This document shows positions 34,101 to 45,900 of a DNA stretch of 64,000 bases, piece by piece. Origin of the DNA: Bombyx mori (taxonomy: Eukaryota > Arthropoda > Insecta > Lepidoptera > Bombycidae); contig NC_085116.1 of the NCBI RefSeq assembly GCF_030269925.1, positions 6,324,001 to 6,388,000 of the forward strand, written 5' to 3'. The notes beneath the pieces are model-generated. The model did not search any database, was not told the DNA's origin, and saw nothing but the letters and a program-made list of their open reading frames with translations. The position numbers and the translations under genes are program-made. How positions within the stretch are numbered: position 1 is the first letter of the stretch; the number at the start of each line of letters is the position of its first letter.

Positions 34101-37100
34101 CTATTAATATCTTTGTTGTATCTTTTTTTTTTTGTTTATATGGGTGGACGAGCTCACAGCCCACCTGGTGTTAAGTGGTTACTGGAGCCCATAGATATCT
34201 ACAACATAAATGCGCCACCCACCTTGAGATATAAGTTCTAAGGTCTCAAGTATAGTTACAACGGTTGCCCCAGCATTCAAACCGAAACGCATTACTGTTT
34301 TACGGCAGAAAGAGGCAGGTTGGTGGTGCGAACCCGTGTGGACTCACAAGAAAAAAAAAAATTATAAATTTATGTACAATTCCACGAGTACTTTAAATTA
34401 CTTTTTATACCAATTATTTCCGAGTTCATTTTTCATTAATATCCACCAAAGTTTGAAACCCAACAAGAATTCTGGACAAATAAAGCTTTATATTACATAC
34501 ATGTTTCAAGGGAGTTGCGTACATCGGAGTCATTAGGGATCTCTATAGCTAAAATGCGTTTTTCAAAGCCTTTAATTACAAATCTGGATTAATTAGTCTC
34601 ATCTGTACCATGCAACCCTCATTTATAATGATAGAGCACCCGTTACACTATACAATTGAAACTTAGATTATGGACGCTGTGTTGTGTACGGACTCCGGTA
34701 ACTACTATACCCCAAGCGGACTGTTAACTCATTCACCCATCCATCCTAGTTCAATTTAAAAAAAACACTTATCATATCGCCTATGTACATTTCAATGAAG
34801 CTTTGAAGTGACATTAATTTTGAAGGTCTATGCTGAAAATAAATAAATAAACCTTTATAAAAATTTAACAAACATAAAAAAATCCAAAATAATATTTTAT
34901 TCCAATGTAGCGGTATTTTTGACTATACATAGCGAACACAAAACTCTTCAAAACAGTAAACTCGTTTTGTTACTTTGCTCTCTTACATCTACTAACAGTA
35001 TTTTTGCACTTATTTATGTATTTACGTCACTTAGACCTTTGAAATAAAATTCTATATTTGTTAATTTTGCCATGAAGAAGCGGCATAACTAAACCGCGCA
35101 CTCATTTGCCTATCTTAACCAATAATAAGTAGGTAGTTACGTCATAATTTTTTTCTAGACTACGCATACAGCGATGTACTTGGCCGATGCTACAAGATGT
35201 ATTTGACCCCTATGACCTGGTCCGAAGCATACAGGGTGTGCAGTGCTGATCAATCGTACTTAGCGATCATAAATACCAAGGAAGAGGCTGACCACTTAGT
35301 GAACATGACGAGATTAGCTCCAAAAGACAAAGTGAGAGGGAAATATTTGGCAGGCGCTGTGTTCCTTGGCTTCCATAATAAGAACAAAGATGGATGGACT
35401 ACGATTAAAGGTGAGAGTTTCTTTTTGCGTTTGACTAATAAATAATACCAAATAAAATTTAATTACCAAATTAAATATTAATGCTAAGTAAGTCCGGAAT
35501 TGTCCAGAGCGGCTGCCGGCATTAAGTGAAATTGTCTTGAAATTGTCTTCATGTATTTCATCAAATAATGAACAGAGACTTGACACTAAATCTAAGACTA
35601 AGATTGTTGTATATACTTTGGTCCATTTAAAAACAATTTGGGTATTTCATTGATTTAACAATTTTCCTTGAATAGCGAGACCGTCCAAAATAACCACAAA
35701 ATCGGAAATTATTTCGGACATTAATATTTTTTCAGACATGCTCGTTATGGCCCATCTTACTTGATTTTAGTTGAATGTGGAATTGTTTAATGAATCTTGA
35801 TGATATATGTTATGTATGTATGTATGTATGTCCGTAAGGGAATGTTTGAACGTAATTTTCACTGACATTAAAACATGAGAAAACACAATAATTCAATAAT
35901 TTTAAAACGTCTCTCTAGTGTCCTGACCGATATCAACAAGACAAACAAAAATATTAAATAAATTTGTTTTAAAAAAAGCATAATAAAATTGTTTTAAAAC
36001 TATCTACATTATTTTAAATACAAAGTTTCAATAAAAATTACCTAATAGATTTGGTGAAGTTCTTGAACAAACAAACATTCAGACTAAAAGCTGCGTATTA
36101 CTGTGATATCATCAATTACCGCATCTTTTTTTTTATAAATATTTATATAAATATATTTTTTATAAATATATAGCTATATGTTATAACATTGATATTATTT
36201 GGTAAATTCATCGTTTAAATCTTGTTTTTTTTTTATTGTCTTCAATCAAATACCGAAATCAAAAAATTAAATTATATTCGACCAAAAAATCGTGATCGGA
36301 ACACGTTTTCCAAGCACGGATATTTCAAATTTTAATCTTGCTTTAGTCAAGGAATGAACAAGAGGATAATTAATAAATAATACGTAACAATTTTGTATTG
36401 TATGTCTTAAGGAAAAATTCACGCGAAACTTAAGAAGCAACGTATAAGCCGTCTGTCTCTATTACTTTAAAATTGATAAGGTAGAATTATGATTAGCTAA
36501 ATTATTCGAAATCTGTTTTACTTATTACTGACTAACGTAATACATATAATTTTATTAAAGCGATTTACTTAATTGTATTTGCTTTGTCTAATCGTATTGT
36601 GTTTAAAAAAACAGTACTTTATTTTTTTATGAAAAAACAAAGCGGTTTATCTGTAAAAAGCGAATACCTACCAGCATAAACAGTAGATACAATGCAGTAA
36701 TAGTTACACAGAAATCTGAATAATTATCATTTAGATTCCTGTGCTGTTACACAAAACAATACCAACTATACACATAGAGTTCAAAACAGGAAAATTAATA
36801 CATATTACAAATTTTATAAACATAATAATACCATTGCATAGATCACAGGAACTATTTAATGATTGACTTTGCACGTATATTTAGCAGCATTACACGTGCT
36901 CAGTACAATGTACCTTGAAGACAATATTACTGCTGCTTCCTCTTTTCGACAGGCACAAAATTAATTAATCCTCTCAGTAAAGGTTATTATGAATGTAAGG
37001 TTATTATATCTTTTTTTAAGTGGTAATAAAAGTGTAATCGATGATGCAATCAATTTTTTTCTGTAGTAGTATCTGACGCATCAGAATTATTTCGATAATA

Positions 37101-38060
37101 TTTAATATTTTATGTTGATCTAGTGTTAGGGTTGTCTACTAGGGAATTAAAAAATATTTTACGCATATATCTATCTATCTGTCAGTTCGTTTGCGTTTTT
37201 GTGCTTAGATGTTTCGACGAACACACTACCCACCCGGTGTTACAAGGTTACCAGAGCCCATAGACATCAACAACGTTGATGCCGCCACTTCACCACACAA
37301 TGTCTGCTTCACCGCAGAAATAGGCATGATGGTAGTGCCTACCTAGTAATTACGTTAATTATAATTTTTGCGGGTTTGATTACACGATATGTTATTCCTT
37401 CACCATGGAAGTCATTCGTCAGCATTTGTTAAGTACGTACGTATTTCATTACAAGAAATTGATACGTGCCTGCGGGGTTTAGACAACGGTACAGTCCCAT
37501 TGCCCGATACGAATGCACCGAGTGTCTCGTCATTTAGGCCACGACGACTCCAACCTACGTTCGCGTGTCGTTTAAACACACATACGACTTAGTTGATATT
37601 TTTCAAAACCATTATATGTAGGTACTTCAGGGAAAGAAGTTTCTGTTAAACTTCCATTACTCGGTGCTAAAAAAAAACAAATTCTTTGTTGCAAATAGAC
37701 ATCAATTTTGGAACGAAGTTCCTTATGGGACGATACGGAGGGGTACCCTAACCGGGAAAAAACGTCCGTAACGTAAGAATTATTGTATTTACGAGCTACG
37801 AGCAAACGTAGACGTTACTAGTTTAATATTGTAGCTTTTTCCTTAATCGCAGTTTTGTTTTAGGCGGTGCCCTCGACAATAGTGGCTATACACAATGGGG
37901 AAACGGACAACCAGACGGTGGAGACAAGGAACTTTGCGGCTCAATGTTCTACAATGGACAGTTAAACGATATAAGTTGCACACAAACATGCTTGTTCATT
38001 TGTGAGCACGACGTTTCCTCCACTTTCGATGAACGCTTCGCTGATTTAGAACAAGAATAA
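28130..38060 (+). CDS. Secreted dual-CRD C-type lectin (immulectin type), five exons
   Basis: Exons 28130-28190, 28262-28525, 33670-33867, 35159-35410 and 37864-38060 join in phase into 323 residues. The product starts with a signal peptide (MNNLKFPILFFLLTLLPSEL) and has two C-type lectin domains, the layout of moth immulectins and LPS-binding lectins that act in haemolymph as pattern-recognition receptors. Domain 1 (about residues 35-155) carries an EPN sugar/calcium motif (WKPGEPND) and a closing DDDC...FIC. Domain 2 (about 175-305) starts at GRCYKMYLTPMTWSEAYRVC and carries QPD (WGNGQPDGG) with LND and C...FIC. EPN predicts mannose-type and QPD galactose-type binding, by family knowledge. 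A short acidic tail (FADLEQE) ends the protein. Which numbered silkworm lectin it is I cannot say. Confidence 0.9.
28262..28525 (+). CDS. C-type lectin exon 2: first half of CRD 1
   Basis: Acceptor tcacttttaag. It reads HGQRENKFFRKDYTYIEST and then SFYKIHTLYKKWVDAKKTCE, the usual opening of a lectin domain with the first conserved Cys. It ends inside VDG before gtacgt, the conserved intron position before the sugar-binding loop. Confidence 0.88.
28526..29493. other. Lectin intron 2, blank part
   Basis: Very AT-rich with no repeat, gene or RNA that I can support. The same applies to 29655-30405 in the same intron. Confidence 0.5.
29494..29654. mobile_element. Palindromic MITE, copy 1
   Basis: TGTGCTTAGTGCGAG at one end and its reverse complement at the other, with inverted repeats of about 60 bases (through taacttttacg and aaatttgtatg) round a centre of about 40 bases. 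In lectin intron 2. Confidence 0.75.
30881..31203 (+). pseudogene. Helitron Rep-domain fragment
   Basis: Contains the conserved block before the rolling-circle nuclease (FPKDFTKDT..., YPIYRRRNPDNGG, PYSPLLSKTYNAHINVEFC, KSIKYICNYVHKGSEMAV). It has at least one in-frame stop (IDN then a stop, where the family reads DNRW). The catalytic HUH and Tyr residues are not present. Confidence 0.75.
31240..31740 (+). pseudogene. Helitron Pif1-type helicase fragment
   Basis: Covers late helicase motifs: GGTRLVLSGDFRQTLPVIPR (motif III-like), NMRVQ, LLDIGDGK, DVHTNYINLEWLAERAMLAA and LPGDLVSYK. A frameshift follows RSTYA and a TAA follows QDALIE. The Walker A part is deleted. Confidence 0.8.
32323..32445. 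mobile_element. Palindromic MITE, copy 2
   Basis: Same ends as 29494-29654 (TGTGCTTAGT / CTAAGCACA). The left arm is well kept while most of the right arm is lost, so it no longer folds as a long hairpin. Confidence 0.65.
32459..32650 (+). mobile_element. Bm1-type SINE, tRNA head part
   Basis: Begins ggcctaaagactaaaac, with a B box ggttcaaatcc, and stops near caaacccgaaaagttg; the 3' half is absent, which is unusual for this family. A Jockey 3' end follows at 32691. Confidence 0.65.
32691..32938 (+). mobile_element. Jockey-type LINE 3' end
   Basis: From ccggtcatcgttctcg to taccagcttaggtagg and an A-run; in lectin intron 2. Confidence 0.75.
33120..33590. other. Lectin intron 2, CpG-richer tail
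   Basis: The second half (about 33340-33560) is GC-richer than its surroundings, with gacgtcacgccgcgcgc and cgccgccgctatac. It may be an unrecognised transposon end or a regulatory patch; no inverted repeats were found. Confidence 0.3.
33670..33867 (+). CDS. C-type lectin exon 3: second half of CRD 1
   Basis: Acceptor aaatttcag. It holds the sugar-site loop WKPGEPND, the segment NNEDCVVIHRNDGLMNDDDC and the last Cys in FPFICKK. The usual WND triplet appears as MND, so one calcium ligand pair is kept but the Trp is lost. It ends one base into an Asp codon. Confidence 0.88.
34122..34350 (-). mobile_element. Bm1-type SINE joined to the 121-bp segment
   Basis: T-run and atgggtggacgagctcac to gtggactcacaag, where it meets the segment 34351-34476. 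Confidence 0.8.
34351..34476. mobile_element. Second copy of the 121-bp Bm1-linked segment
   Basis: Reverse complement matches 15267-15387 almost base for base (tttggtggatattaatgaaa, ttaaagtactcgtggaattg). Here an A-run separates it from Bm1, and no Bm1 sequence continues on the far side. Confidence 0.6.
34477..37194. other. Lectin introns 3 and 4, blank parts
   Basis: Outside exon 4 this is AT-rich. It has a short (TATG)n run near 35811-35830 and a worn Bm1-like trace at about 34680-34760. Nothing else is visible. Confidence 0.45.
35159..35410 (+). CDS. C-type lectin exon 4: first half of CRD 2
   Basis: Acceptor ttttctag. It reads DYAYSDVLGRCYKMYLTPMT and on to WSEAYRVC, AIINTKEEADHL and AVFLGFHNKNKDGWTTIKG, a standard lectin-domain first half. 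The donor is gtgaga. Confidence 0.9.
37195..37551 (-). mobile_element. Bm1-type SINE, nearly full with internal deletions
   Basis: From the 3' end (gtgcttagatgtttcgacg) to the tRNA head (catttaggccacgacgactc), with about 70 bases missing after gatgccgccactt. Between lectin exons 4 and 5. Confidence 0.75.
37864..38060 (+). CDS. C-type lectin exon 5: second half of CRD 2 and stop
   Basis: Acceptor ttttgttttag. It reads GGALDNSGYTQWGNGQPDGG and on to the closing Cys pair in CTQTCLFIC, a short acidic tail and TAA. QPD predicts galactose-type specificity by family rule. Confidence 0.9.
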
Positions 38061-38355
38061 TCGATTGAAGAAAACCAATTATATTTTCACTATTAGAAGC
38101 GATTTCAATGTTTCGCTACAGTTGCCACTTTTTGTAATATTAGACGAAAGATGGTTATTTTAAATTCAAGAAACGGGCTTAAGCTGTTTTGTTTAAAAAC
38201 TTGTTTCTTCAATTCTCACAGAAACCACCAAAAATAACAATTGTCAAAAAATAAAAATTCGAGATAAAATTATGTATATCGCAATTTATAAAAATGAATT
38301 TGTAATTTAATTTTATTTATTAAATAGGAATACTTATAGTTTAGAGTTTTAAGTT

Positions 38356-38361
38356 AATAAA
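38356..38361 (+). terminator. Candidate poly(A) signal of the lectin gene
   Basis: AATAAA about 300 bases after the stop; a second one lies at 38250-38255. Either would give a short 3' UTR. Confidence 0.4.
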
Positions 38362-39101
38362 ATTGCAGGGGGGCCGCTTTAAAAATATCCGAACAAAATC
38401 GAAAAATACATTTTCTCTCTGCTTAGTCATATGTATAAAACTCGAAGTTTAACGGCCTCACTCATTCGACGTCAAAGGAGGACATCGTTCTCGATTTTAA
38501 AATTTTGTACATTATGACAAAAAAAAGGGAAATTAATATTTCTCTGTAATATATTACCTGAAAACATTCGCACCTGTCTTCGTTTTCGGAAGCGGCAACC
38601 AGTGCATCTTGATTAGAAATTGTTCTTATTAAGGAAAATTATAAATAATAAATGATTAAATACTCTCATTAAATTTGATTTATTCATCCTTTTGCCAACC
38701 GTAACAAGATAACAGCTTACTAGTGACCAGAACCTTGGATTAAATAGTTAATTTGATGCTCCATCATAATAATCCGCTCTGACTTTAAATGTAGTAATTG
38801 CCTAAATGAAATCACTCACATAAAAATAAAAACTTAATAAGTACGTGTATAGGATTGCACACGGCGAAGCATAAGGTATACTGAAAATGTTCAAAATAAA
38901 ACTTGTTCATATAGTTTCCTTAAAATTCTAGTAACTCTGATTTTTCCAAATTTCCGCTGCACCACATAATATGTACGTATTGTTACGCCGTTAAGAGTAA
39001 CGCCATCTATCGCCGAATAGCCGAATTATAAGGATAAATTATAAGGACCGGGCTTTGGTGCTAAGAAAAATAATAATAAATCGTTTACCAAACTTTTTAT
39101 G

Positions 39102-39338
39102 TTTTTTTTATTGCTATATGGGTGGAGGAACACACAGCCCACCTGATGTTAAGTGGTTACTGGTGCCCATAGGCAACTACAACGTAAATGCGCCACCCAC
39201 CTTGAGATATAAGTTTTAAGGTATAGTTACAACGGCTGCTCCACCCTTCAAACCGAAACGCATTACTGCTTCACGGCAAAAATAGGTAAGGCGGTGGTAC
39301 CTACCCGTGCGGACTCACAAGAGGTCCTACCACCATTA
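39102..39338 (-). mobile_element. Bm1-type SINE between lectin and FAR
   Basis: T-run and attgctatatgggtgg to cctaccaccatta. It separates the 3' ends of the two convergent genes. Confidence 0.8.
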
Positions 39339-39562
39339 AAGTATGAGACACTTGATCTTAATCATGGCTAATGACCAAATGATTGTGCCGAAGTGTGCAG
39401 CCTCAATTTTCGGCTCAGACTCAGCATGCCTCTTTTTGCAGTTGCATTTGTTACAGTTACATTTAAGTATTACTAAAAAAATATTTATAATGTATATTTA
39501 CTTATTTCGCACTGAAATCTAAGATATAATTGAAATAAAAAACAATATTTTATAGAAAAAAG

Positions 39563-39568
39563 TTTATT
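39563..39568 (-). terminator. Candidate FAR poly(A) signal
   Basis: AATAAA on the minus strand about 200 bases after the FAR stop codon, followed by A/T-rich sequence. Confidence 0.4.
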
Positions 39569-39764
39569 TTATTGTTTACAAGTTTTCTCTATTAAAAGTA
39601 AAGAGTAAATTTAATACAAGGACAATCAACACACCAATTCAATATAGCAGAAAAATAAATTTCACGATTTCAAGTGAATTTTAGTCCCCAAATATAGTAG
39701 TTATTAAATTTTAAATTTAAATTTAATTAATGTTTAATGTAATTAAATTTAATGTTAAATTTAA

Positions 39765-39927
39765 TTAAAGATCATTTTTAAAAACCGCTTTACCCACCAA
39801 AGGTAGGTATCGAACAAATGGACCGCCATAAGATAATACTTCGCGGACTGGTGCGCAATACAGTACTACCCAGTACAGCAGGATCAAGTAGAAAAAGACT
39901 GTTGTTATTTTATCCAAGACGTAGAGA
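39765..39927 (-). CDS. FAR coding exon 8: C-terminal hydrophobic helix
   Basis: It reads LYVLDKITTVFFYLILLYWV, then VLYCAPVREVLSYGGPFVRY and LPLVGKAVFKNDL before TAA. The run of about 20 hydrophobic residues fits a membrane anchor. Confidence 0.85.
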
Positions 39928-42900
39928 CTGAAAAAGGAATACACATTATATAAATAAATTGAATACGAATATGTTCCACTCATATGCGTTATATTATACA
40001 ATGAATCATGAATTACGTAAGAAAATCTACATAATTCTTGCATTGTTTTTCATAAGGTAAAGTCGCCAAAATAAGCGACCATGTTTTCGATTGATCGTTT
40101 GATTTGTTTGAAAAATTCCCGACCGCCATATTTGATGTCAACAGCTTGTAATCAATGTATTGACAAATTACAATTTGGATTAGTGAGATCAAGACTGCTA
40201 GTATTTTTGTTTGTAAATTCTTGCATGCTTCGGACTAATAGCTAAAGATATTTGGATAATGTCTCGGGGAAAATGAAGGCCTTTCCTTGAGTTACGGTTC
40301 AACGATCACTTGATCAACTTCAACAAACGTGTCAACGCGCTAGATGGCAAAACTGACACGACCAAAAGCGGGGCATGAACAGAATGACCTCTTACTATCA
40401 AAAAATAATAACACAGTTCGAAGCGGTCAGCATTGCAAACCTGTTCCTGATAGAAGACAAATAAATAGGTGATTTAAACTTACAATTATGAAGAAAAACG
40501 TGTACATGATAGATAAATTTCTTTAATTTATGTAAGGCATTTATTTGATTAAAGAAGATTATGATTAGTAGGGTAAGTAGATGCCATTTAAAATTACGGG
40601 ACGATAATTAATGTGTTAATATGTTGGCATAGTAGTAAGCAGCAGGTAATTATGATTACTTACATATTATTCTGGAGTCTTGCTTTAGGCAAATTCTCAA
40701 GCTTCTCTTTCATGCAATACAGCTTGCCCCCGATCATACAGCTCTCTATGTAAGGCTCGTCTTCAATGACGCTTAGGTCCATAGGAAAAACTTCCTTATC
40801 AACAGGATTCAACATTGTAGCTAAAGCTTTGAAATTATCTGTATCGAACCACCATTCACGCGTCGTGAAATATTGTAGCACCTCTAGACCTACTGAAATC
40901 CTATTTTGAATCCGAACCATACTGAAATTAAAATAATGATCATCATACATATATCCTTACTAATATTATAAATGCGAAAGTAAGTCTGTCTGTCTGTGCG
41001 TTACGCAATCACGACTAAGCTACTGAACCGATTTAAATGAAACTTGGTAGAGAGCCTAAGAAAGGACAAAGACTAATTTTTAATGCGAAAAAAGGGTTGC
41101 AGGGGTTGAAATAGGGGATCTTAATCTGTATGGAATTTACGTTATTTTAAAAGCTAGTTATAATTAAGGGAAGATTCTTATCGCGATAACATTAATCCCG
41201 ATTTTACAGGATAGCCGTCGGAGTACCGTGGTTCGTGAGAAACGTGGATCTCCACGATGTTAAGTAAGTATTTACAGTCGGCATCAGTGCGCCATTTCGA
41301 GAAAGCGGCACGACGCGAAAACCCTCTCGTCGTGGTCGCCGGTAACTACATACCCGATCCTGTGGACCGAATGGTAAACAGTCGACGTCGCCCTAAGCAC
41401 GTCATTTCGGATCCTCCCGATTTACTAACGGTGCTTTTAGGTACCACAAGCACCGGTCATCGTTCATGTCGAACCCGCCGCTTGCGACGAAGGGCTCGGC
41501 AAGTAAATTAACCCACAGACACAGGCCACTGAGTTTCTCGCCGGATCTTCTCAGTGGGTCACGTTTCCGATCCGCTGGTAGATTCTGTGAAGCACTGCTC
41601 TTGCTAGGGCTAGTGTTAGCAATGTCGTCAGCTTAACGCCCTGTGAGCTCACCTACTCTTTCTGTGAATCTAGTATCGAGGTTACTAGAATAGATAGAAA
41701 AAAAACTCACAATCGTTTCTGCATGAACAAAAACATCAGAAAATCAATAAAATACGCCGGAACTAGATGGTAGAAGAACACACACAAGTCATGTATGAAC
41801 TTATTATGTCTGATGTTGCCGTTCGGATACCAGAGGGGACCTTCGAAGGGATACTTTCGAACGGTCGCTTTACCGATATCCAGAACTTCCTTCCATGTTG
41901 TGTTCCTGTCGTCTCCTGTAGTGAGGTTGAATGTCGGTATTTCTGGAGGTCTGAAATAAATATCGTCATTAGAACTACCAACCAATTTATTGACTAACTA
42001 ACTAATAGAATTTTTCCTATTCAAAATGTTTGAAATGTATTTTTATTCGTATAATGCAGAAACAGTAAGGGTGGATGCAATCAGCTGAGTTCCGCAAAAG
42101 CGTTCGGAACGCTAGGTGGGGTATGTCACTCAATACGTCCGAGCCTTGGGTAAAACGGCGCTCAAATGAGACACACAGGGGTCAAGCCGCACCCAACGCA
42201 TCTCTGACATCATGCTCTAAGTATTCTATTTATTGTTTTGATTTTCATCGTTGTGGCTCCTTCATTAGAAGACTTTAAATATCTGTCATCTTTATGTTTC
42301 TATATTTATCAAACAAATTCAGGCTTTATAACATAACACCTATGTGCCGTTCGTATATCTGTTACGGTATCAACATTAACAATATTCGGCATTGAGTAAA
42401 TTCAGCAAATGTGTGTAGGTATTTAGTTTATTTGGCAAAAATCAGAATTTGACGTAAAGTATCAAGAAACTACTCCCGAAACCCTAATAATAATAGTAAC
42501 ACGGTACCTATACACATAAATAATATTCATGTCTTAATGACCACTAAACACGATCACACGCGATCATCATTAATAACACGTGCTATTAATGATGATCGCG
42601 TTATGTTAAAGTGAAGGTAGCTCGTACGCACGACTCACGAGGTCATCGTCTCTTGCGTAATACATTGCGTGCACAGCAAATTATATAATAAATAATAGTT
42701 TAAAAAAACTAACAAAATACGCTTTTATAAAATATCCAACTAAAAAATAGAAAATAAATTTTAATAAATTTGAATTAAAAATAGTGTAAGGAAAAATGAT
42801 TGTATTGTAGAAAAGCGTGGGGTGCATGGTATAAGTAGTTATAAATATTTTATGAACAGATATGAGTAGACGGGTTATTTTGATAATATCCTGAAAAGCA

Positions 42901-45900
42901 CCCCACGCTTTTTTTACAATAAAATCATTTTTTTTACACTATTTTGAATTCAAATTTATTAAAATTTATTTTCTATTTTTTTGTTGGAGTTTCTGGTCGG
43001 AAATCTTCTTCCTCGACTTCCCATACACTACGTCAAAAGTACCTTTCAGACTGATTTCCAATCTTGTAGCTTATAACTATAATGGCGTTAATAGCGATGT
43101 CTATCGGTATGACCTCGGCGTGGTAATGACCGTAGCAGTGCATGGAGCGGATGACGCCCTTCCCGGCGCCTACCATCAAACCAATGGGGCCGTTTAGATT
43201 ATCAACCCAACCTGCTATGGGCTCTTTGTATGCGGGTGTCACTGGAATTAAACAGAAGTGATTTAAGTAAATCGGTTGCGACTGTGTTGTGGTGGTATGT
43301 AGTAAGTACTTTCAGTTGGCGAATATTTTTTCGTACTTTAGTTATTAAAAACATAGAATTAAAAAAAAAAACACCTCAAAGGCAGGTGGTAGGACTTCTT
43401 GAAAGTCCGCGCGGGTAGGTACCACCACCCTGCTTATTTCTGCCGTGAAGCAGTAATGCGTTTCGGTTTGAAGGGTAGGGCAGCCGTTGTAACTATACCT
43501 GAGACCTTAGAACTTATGTCTCAAGGTGGGTGGCGCATTTACGCTGTAGATGTCTATGGGCTCCAGCAACCCCTTAACACCAGGTGGGCTGTGAGATCGT
43601 CCACCCATATAAGCCATAAAAAAAAAAACTAAGATGTGAGATTTTCAAGGTTAATAGTCTATACTGAGGTTGATTTTTTATTGATAAGTGGTTACTGGAG
43701 CCCATGGACATCTACAACGTAAATGCGTCATGCATACCGCATACGCATAGTTACAACGGTTACCCCACCCTTCAAACCGAAGCGCATTACTGCTTCACGG
43801 CAGAAACAGACGGGGTGGTGGTACCTACCCGTGCGGACTCACAAGAGGTCCTACCACCAGTAAGCCTAGTCACATTGATTATTGCTCATGCAAGCAGACG
43901 ACCATACGGTCCCCTTGATGGTGAGAGGTTACCGTCACTCGTGGACATCAGCAAAGTCAGGGGCAGAACCAAGCCATTGCTTACCGTTTATATAATGATC
44001 AAAATTTTTTTATTGGAAATTACAAATCATTGTTTACCACATCATACCTATACTAGGTCTAACTACAACTGCCGGTAGTTGAGGGTAGCTCTCTTTCACA
44101 AGAGCTTCAGCCAGCCTTTTGGAATACGTGTAAGAGTTGGGGTGCTTCTTGTATATTGAAGGAGCGAGAATGTTTAACTGCTGTTCGGTGAGCCAACTCG
44201 CCGCTTGAAGTACGTTTTCGGGATCAGTAGGGGGATCGTGGACCTTGAAAATAAAAATTCAACAATTTACATTTCTTTTATACTTTGGGACAGCTGTTAC
44301 AATTTACAAATAAGATTACCACTTATACTTACAATTATACCTTAGATTTTATTTCTTAAAGGGCCTGGTGGCTTTCACGTCTATGATTAACCCTGGGCCG
44401 TGAGCATGTACGTCTAGACCAGCCTTTCCCAAAGTGGGCGATAACGCCCCCTTGTGGGCGTTGCAGGCCTTAAGGGGGTGGTAAGAGACCCAGAAATAAA
44501 ATAGGGGCGTTGTGTAAAGGCTTGGGAGGCAATTTGTAACTTCTATAGTGGTTTTTAAGTAGGTGAAAAAAGTGTGCAGTAGACAAAATAAGTTTGGGAG
44601 CCCCTGGTTTGGAGTCAAAAGATGATAGGGCGTCTAGTACCAGTTTTTCATCGTTTTATCTACAAAAATTAAAAGACGCTAAAATTTCTCACCTTTTCGG
44701 CCAATCGCTCATAATCTGGATAACAGAAAGCCGTCGACAGATGTACAAAAGCGACCAAATTTTTTATGTTCTTGGATAATTCCAAAACACGCATCGTGCC
44801 TTTTGTGTTCATTTCCAAGCCTTCCTTCAATGGCGCTTCTAAACGTAAGCTTGCAGCGAAATGGAAAACTACCGAAACCTGTTGAAAAATAAGAATATAG
44901 GAGCAATGTTTCCTAAATTGTTTTAAAAGATGGTCCCACAACTATATAGGTATAACACAAACCAAATAAAACGCAAAATTATAATTCGCGTAATTACTGG
45001 TGGTAGGACCTCTCGTGAGTCCGCGCGGGTAAGTACCACCACCTTGCCTATTTCGCCAATGTCGTAGATGTCTATGGGCCCAGTAACCACTTAACACCAG
45101 GTGGGCTGTGAGCTCGTCCACCCATCTAAGCCATAAAAAAAAGTTTCATTTCATCTCAGGTTTCAATTATGTGTTTTGAGGAAATTGTCATTAATTAGGC
45201 CTTTTTAGACTTATCGGGGGGAGCTAACTAAAACCATTCTGTTGATAATGCCAAACTCCGCAAGCAGCAAAGTCTCTGAATTGGGCTTTTTTGCTTATAA
45301 CCGAAATATAGAGATATTTGTATTGAACAAAACACAAGATGATCTTTGTACTGGTGGGTAAAAACTGAGATTTATTCATGAATAAAAATGTTTGCACAAA
45401 CACATTCTGCAATAAAATCGCTGGTCATTAACAATAATAATTGAATTAACTATAGTAATTTTTTTACGATGCAGTATTATGAGCTTCGACTAATGATAGT
45501 AATAATAATAATAATTGATCGAATGCCATTCAATAGATGTTTCTAATTTGTCTGTCCACCAACTTTAATTATTTTTGTTTTGTAGCGTTGTCATACACAC
45601 ATTTAGGAATATGTCAATGGCGACACAAATGAGAGAATGAACACACAAAATGAATGAAAATCTTCAGGTCATTATAATTCTCGTATACTGGGATTATTTG
45701 TTATTAAATATAACTAGTATTTTTTTTAAATGTCAACAACATCCATAGTGACAATGATTCTCTCGTCCGTTACTTTCTCCCTCCCGGATTATTTTACCCT
45801 AGGCCCCCGTCTACTTTTACTGATGACATTTGGGACTTGTTCGGATGAGCAGCCTAGTGAAATATCGAACATTTCGATGATAATAGAGGAAAGCCCTATT

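Noticed and set aside
35811..35830. TATG repeat as a possible CRISPR-like or regulatory array
   Set aside because: A plain short microsatellite in an intron; the organism is an animal.
41767..41997. Plus-strand frame opposite FAR exon 6
   Set aside because: Antisense shadow of a well-supported coding exon.
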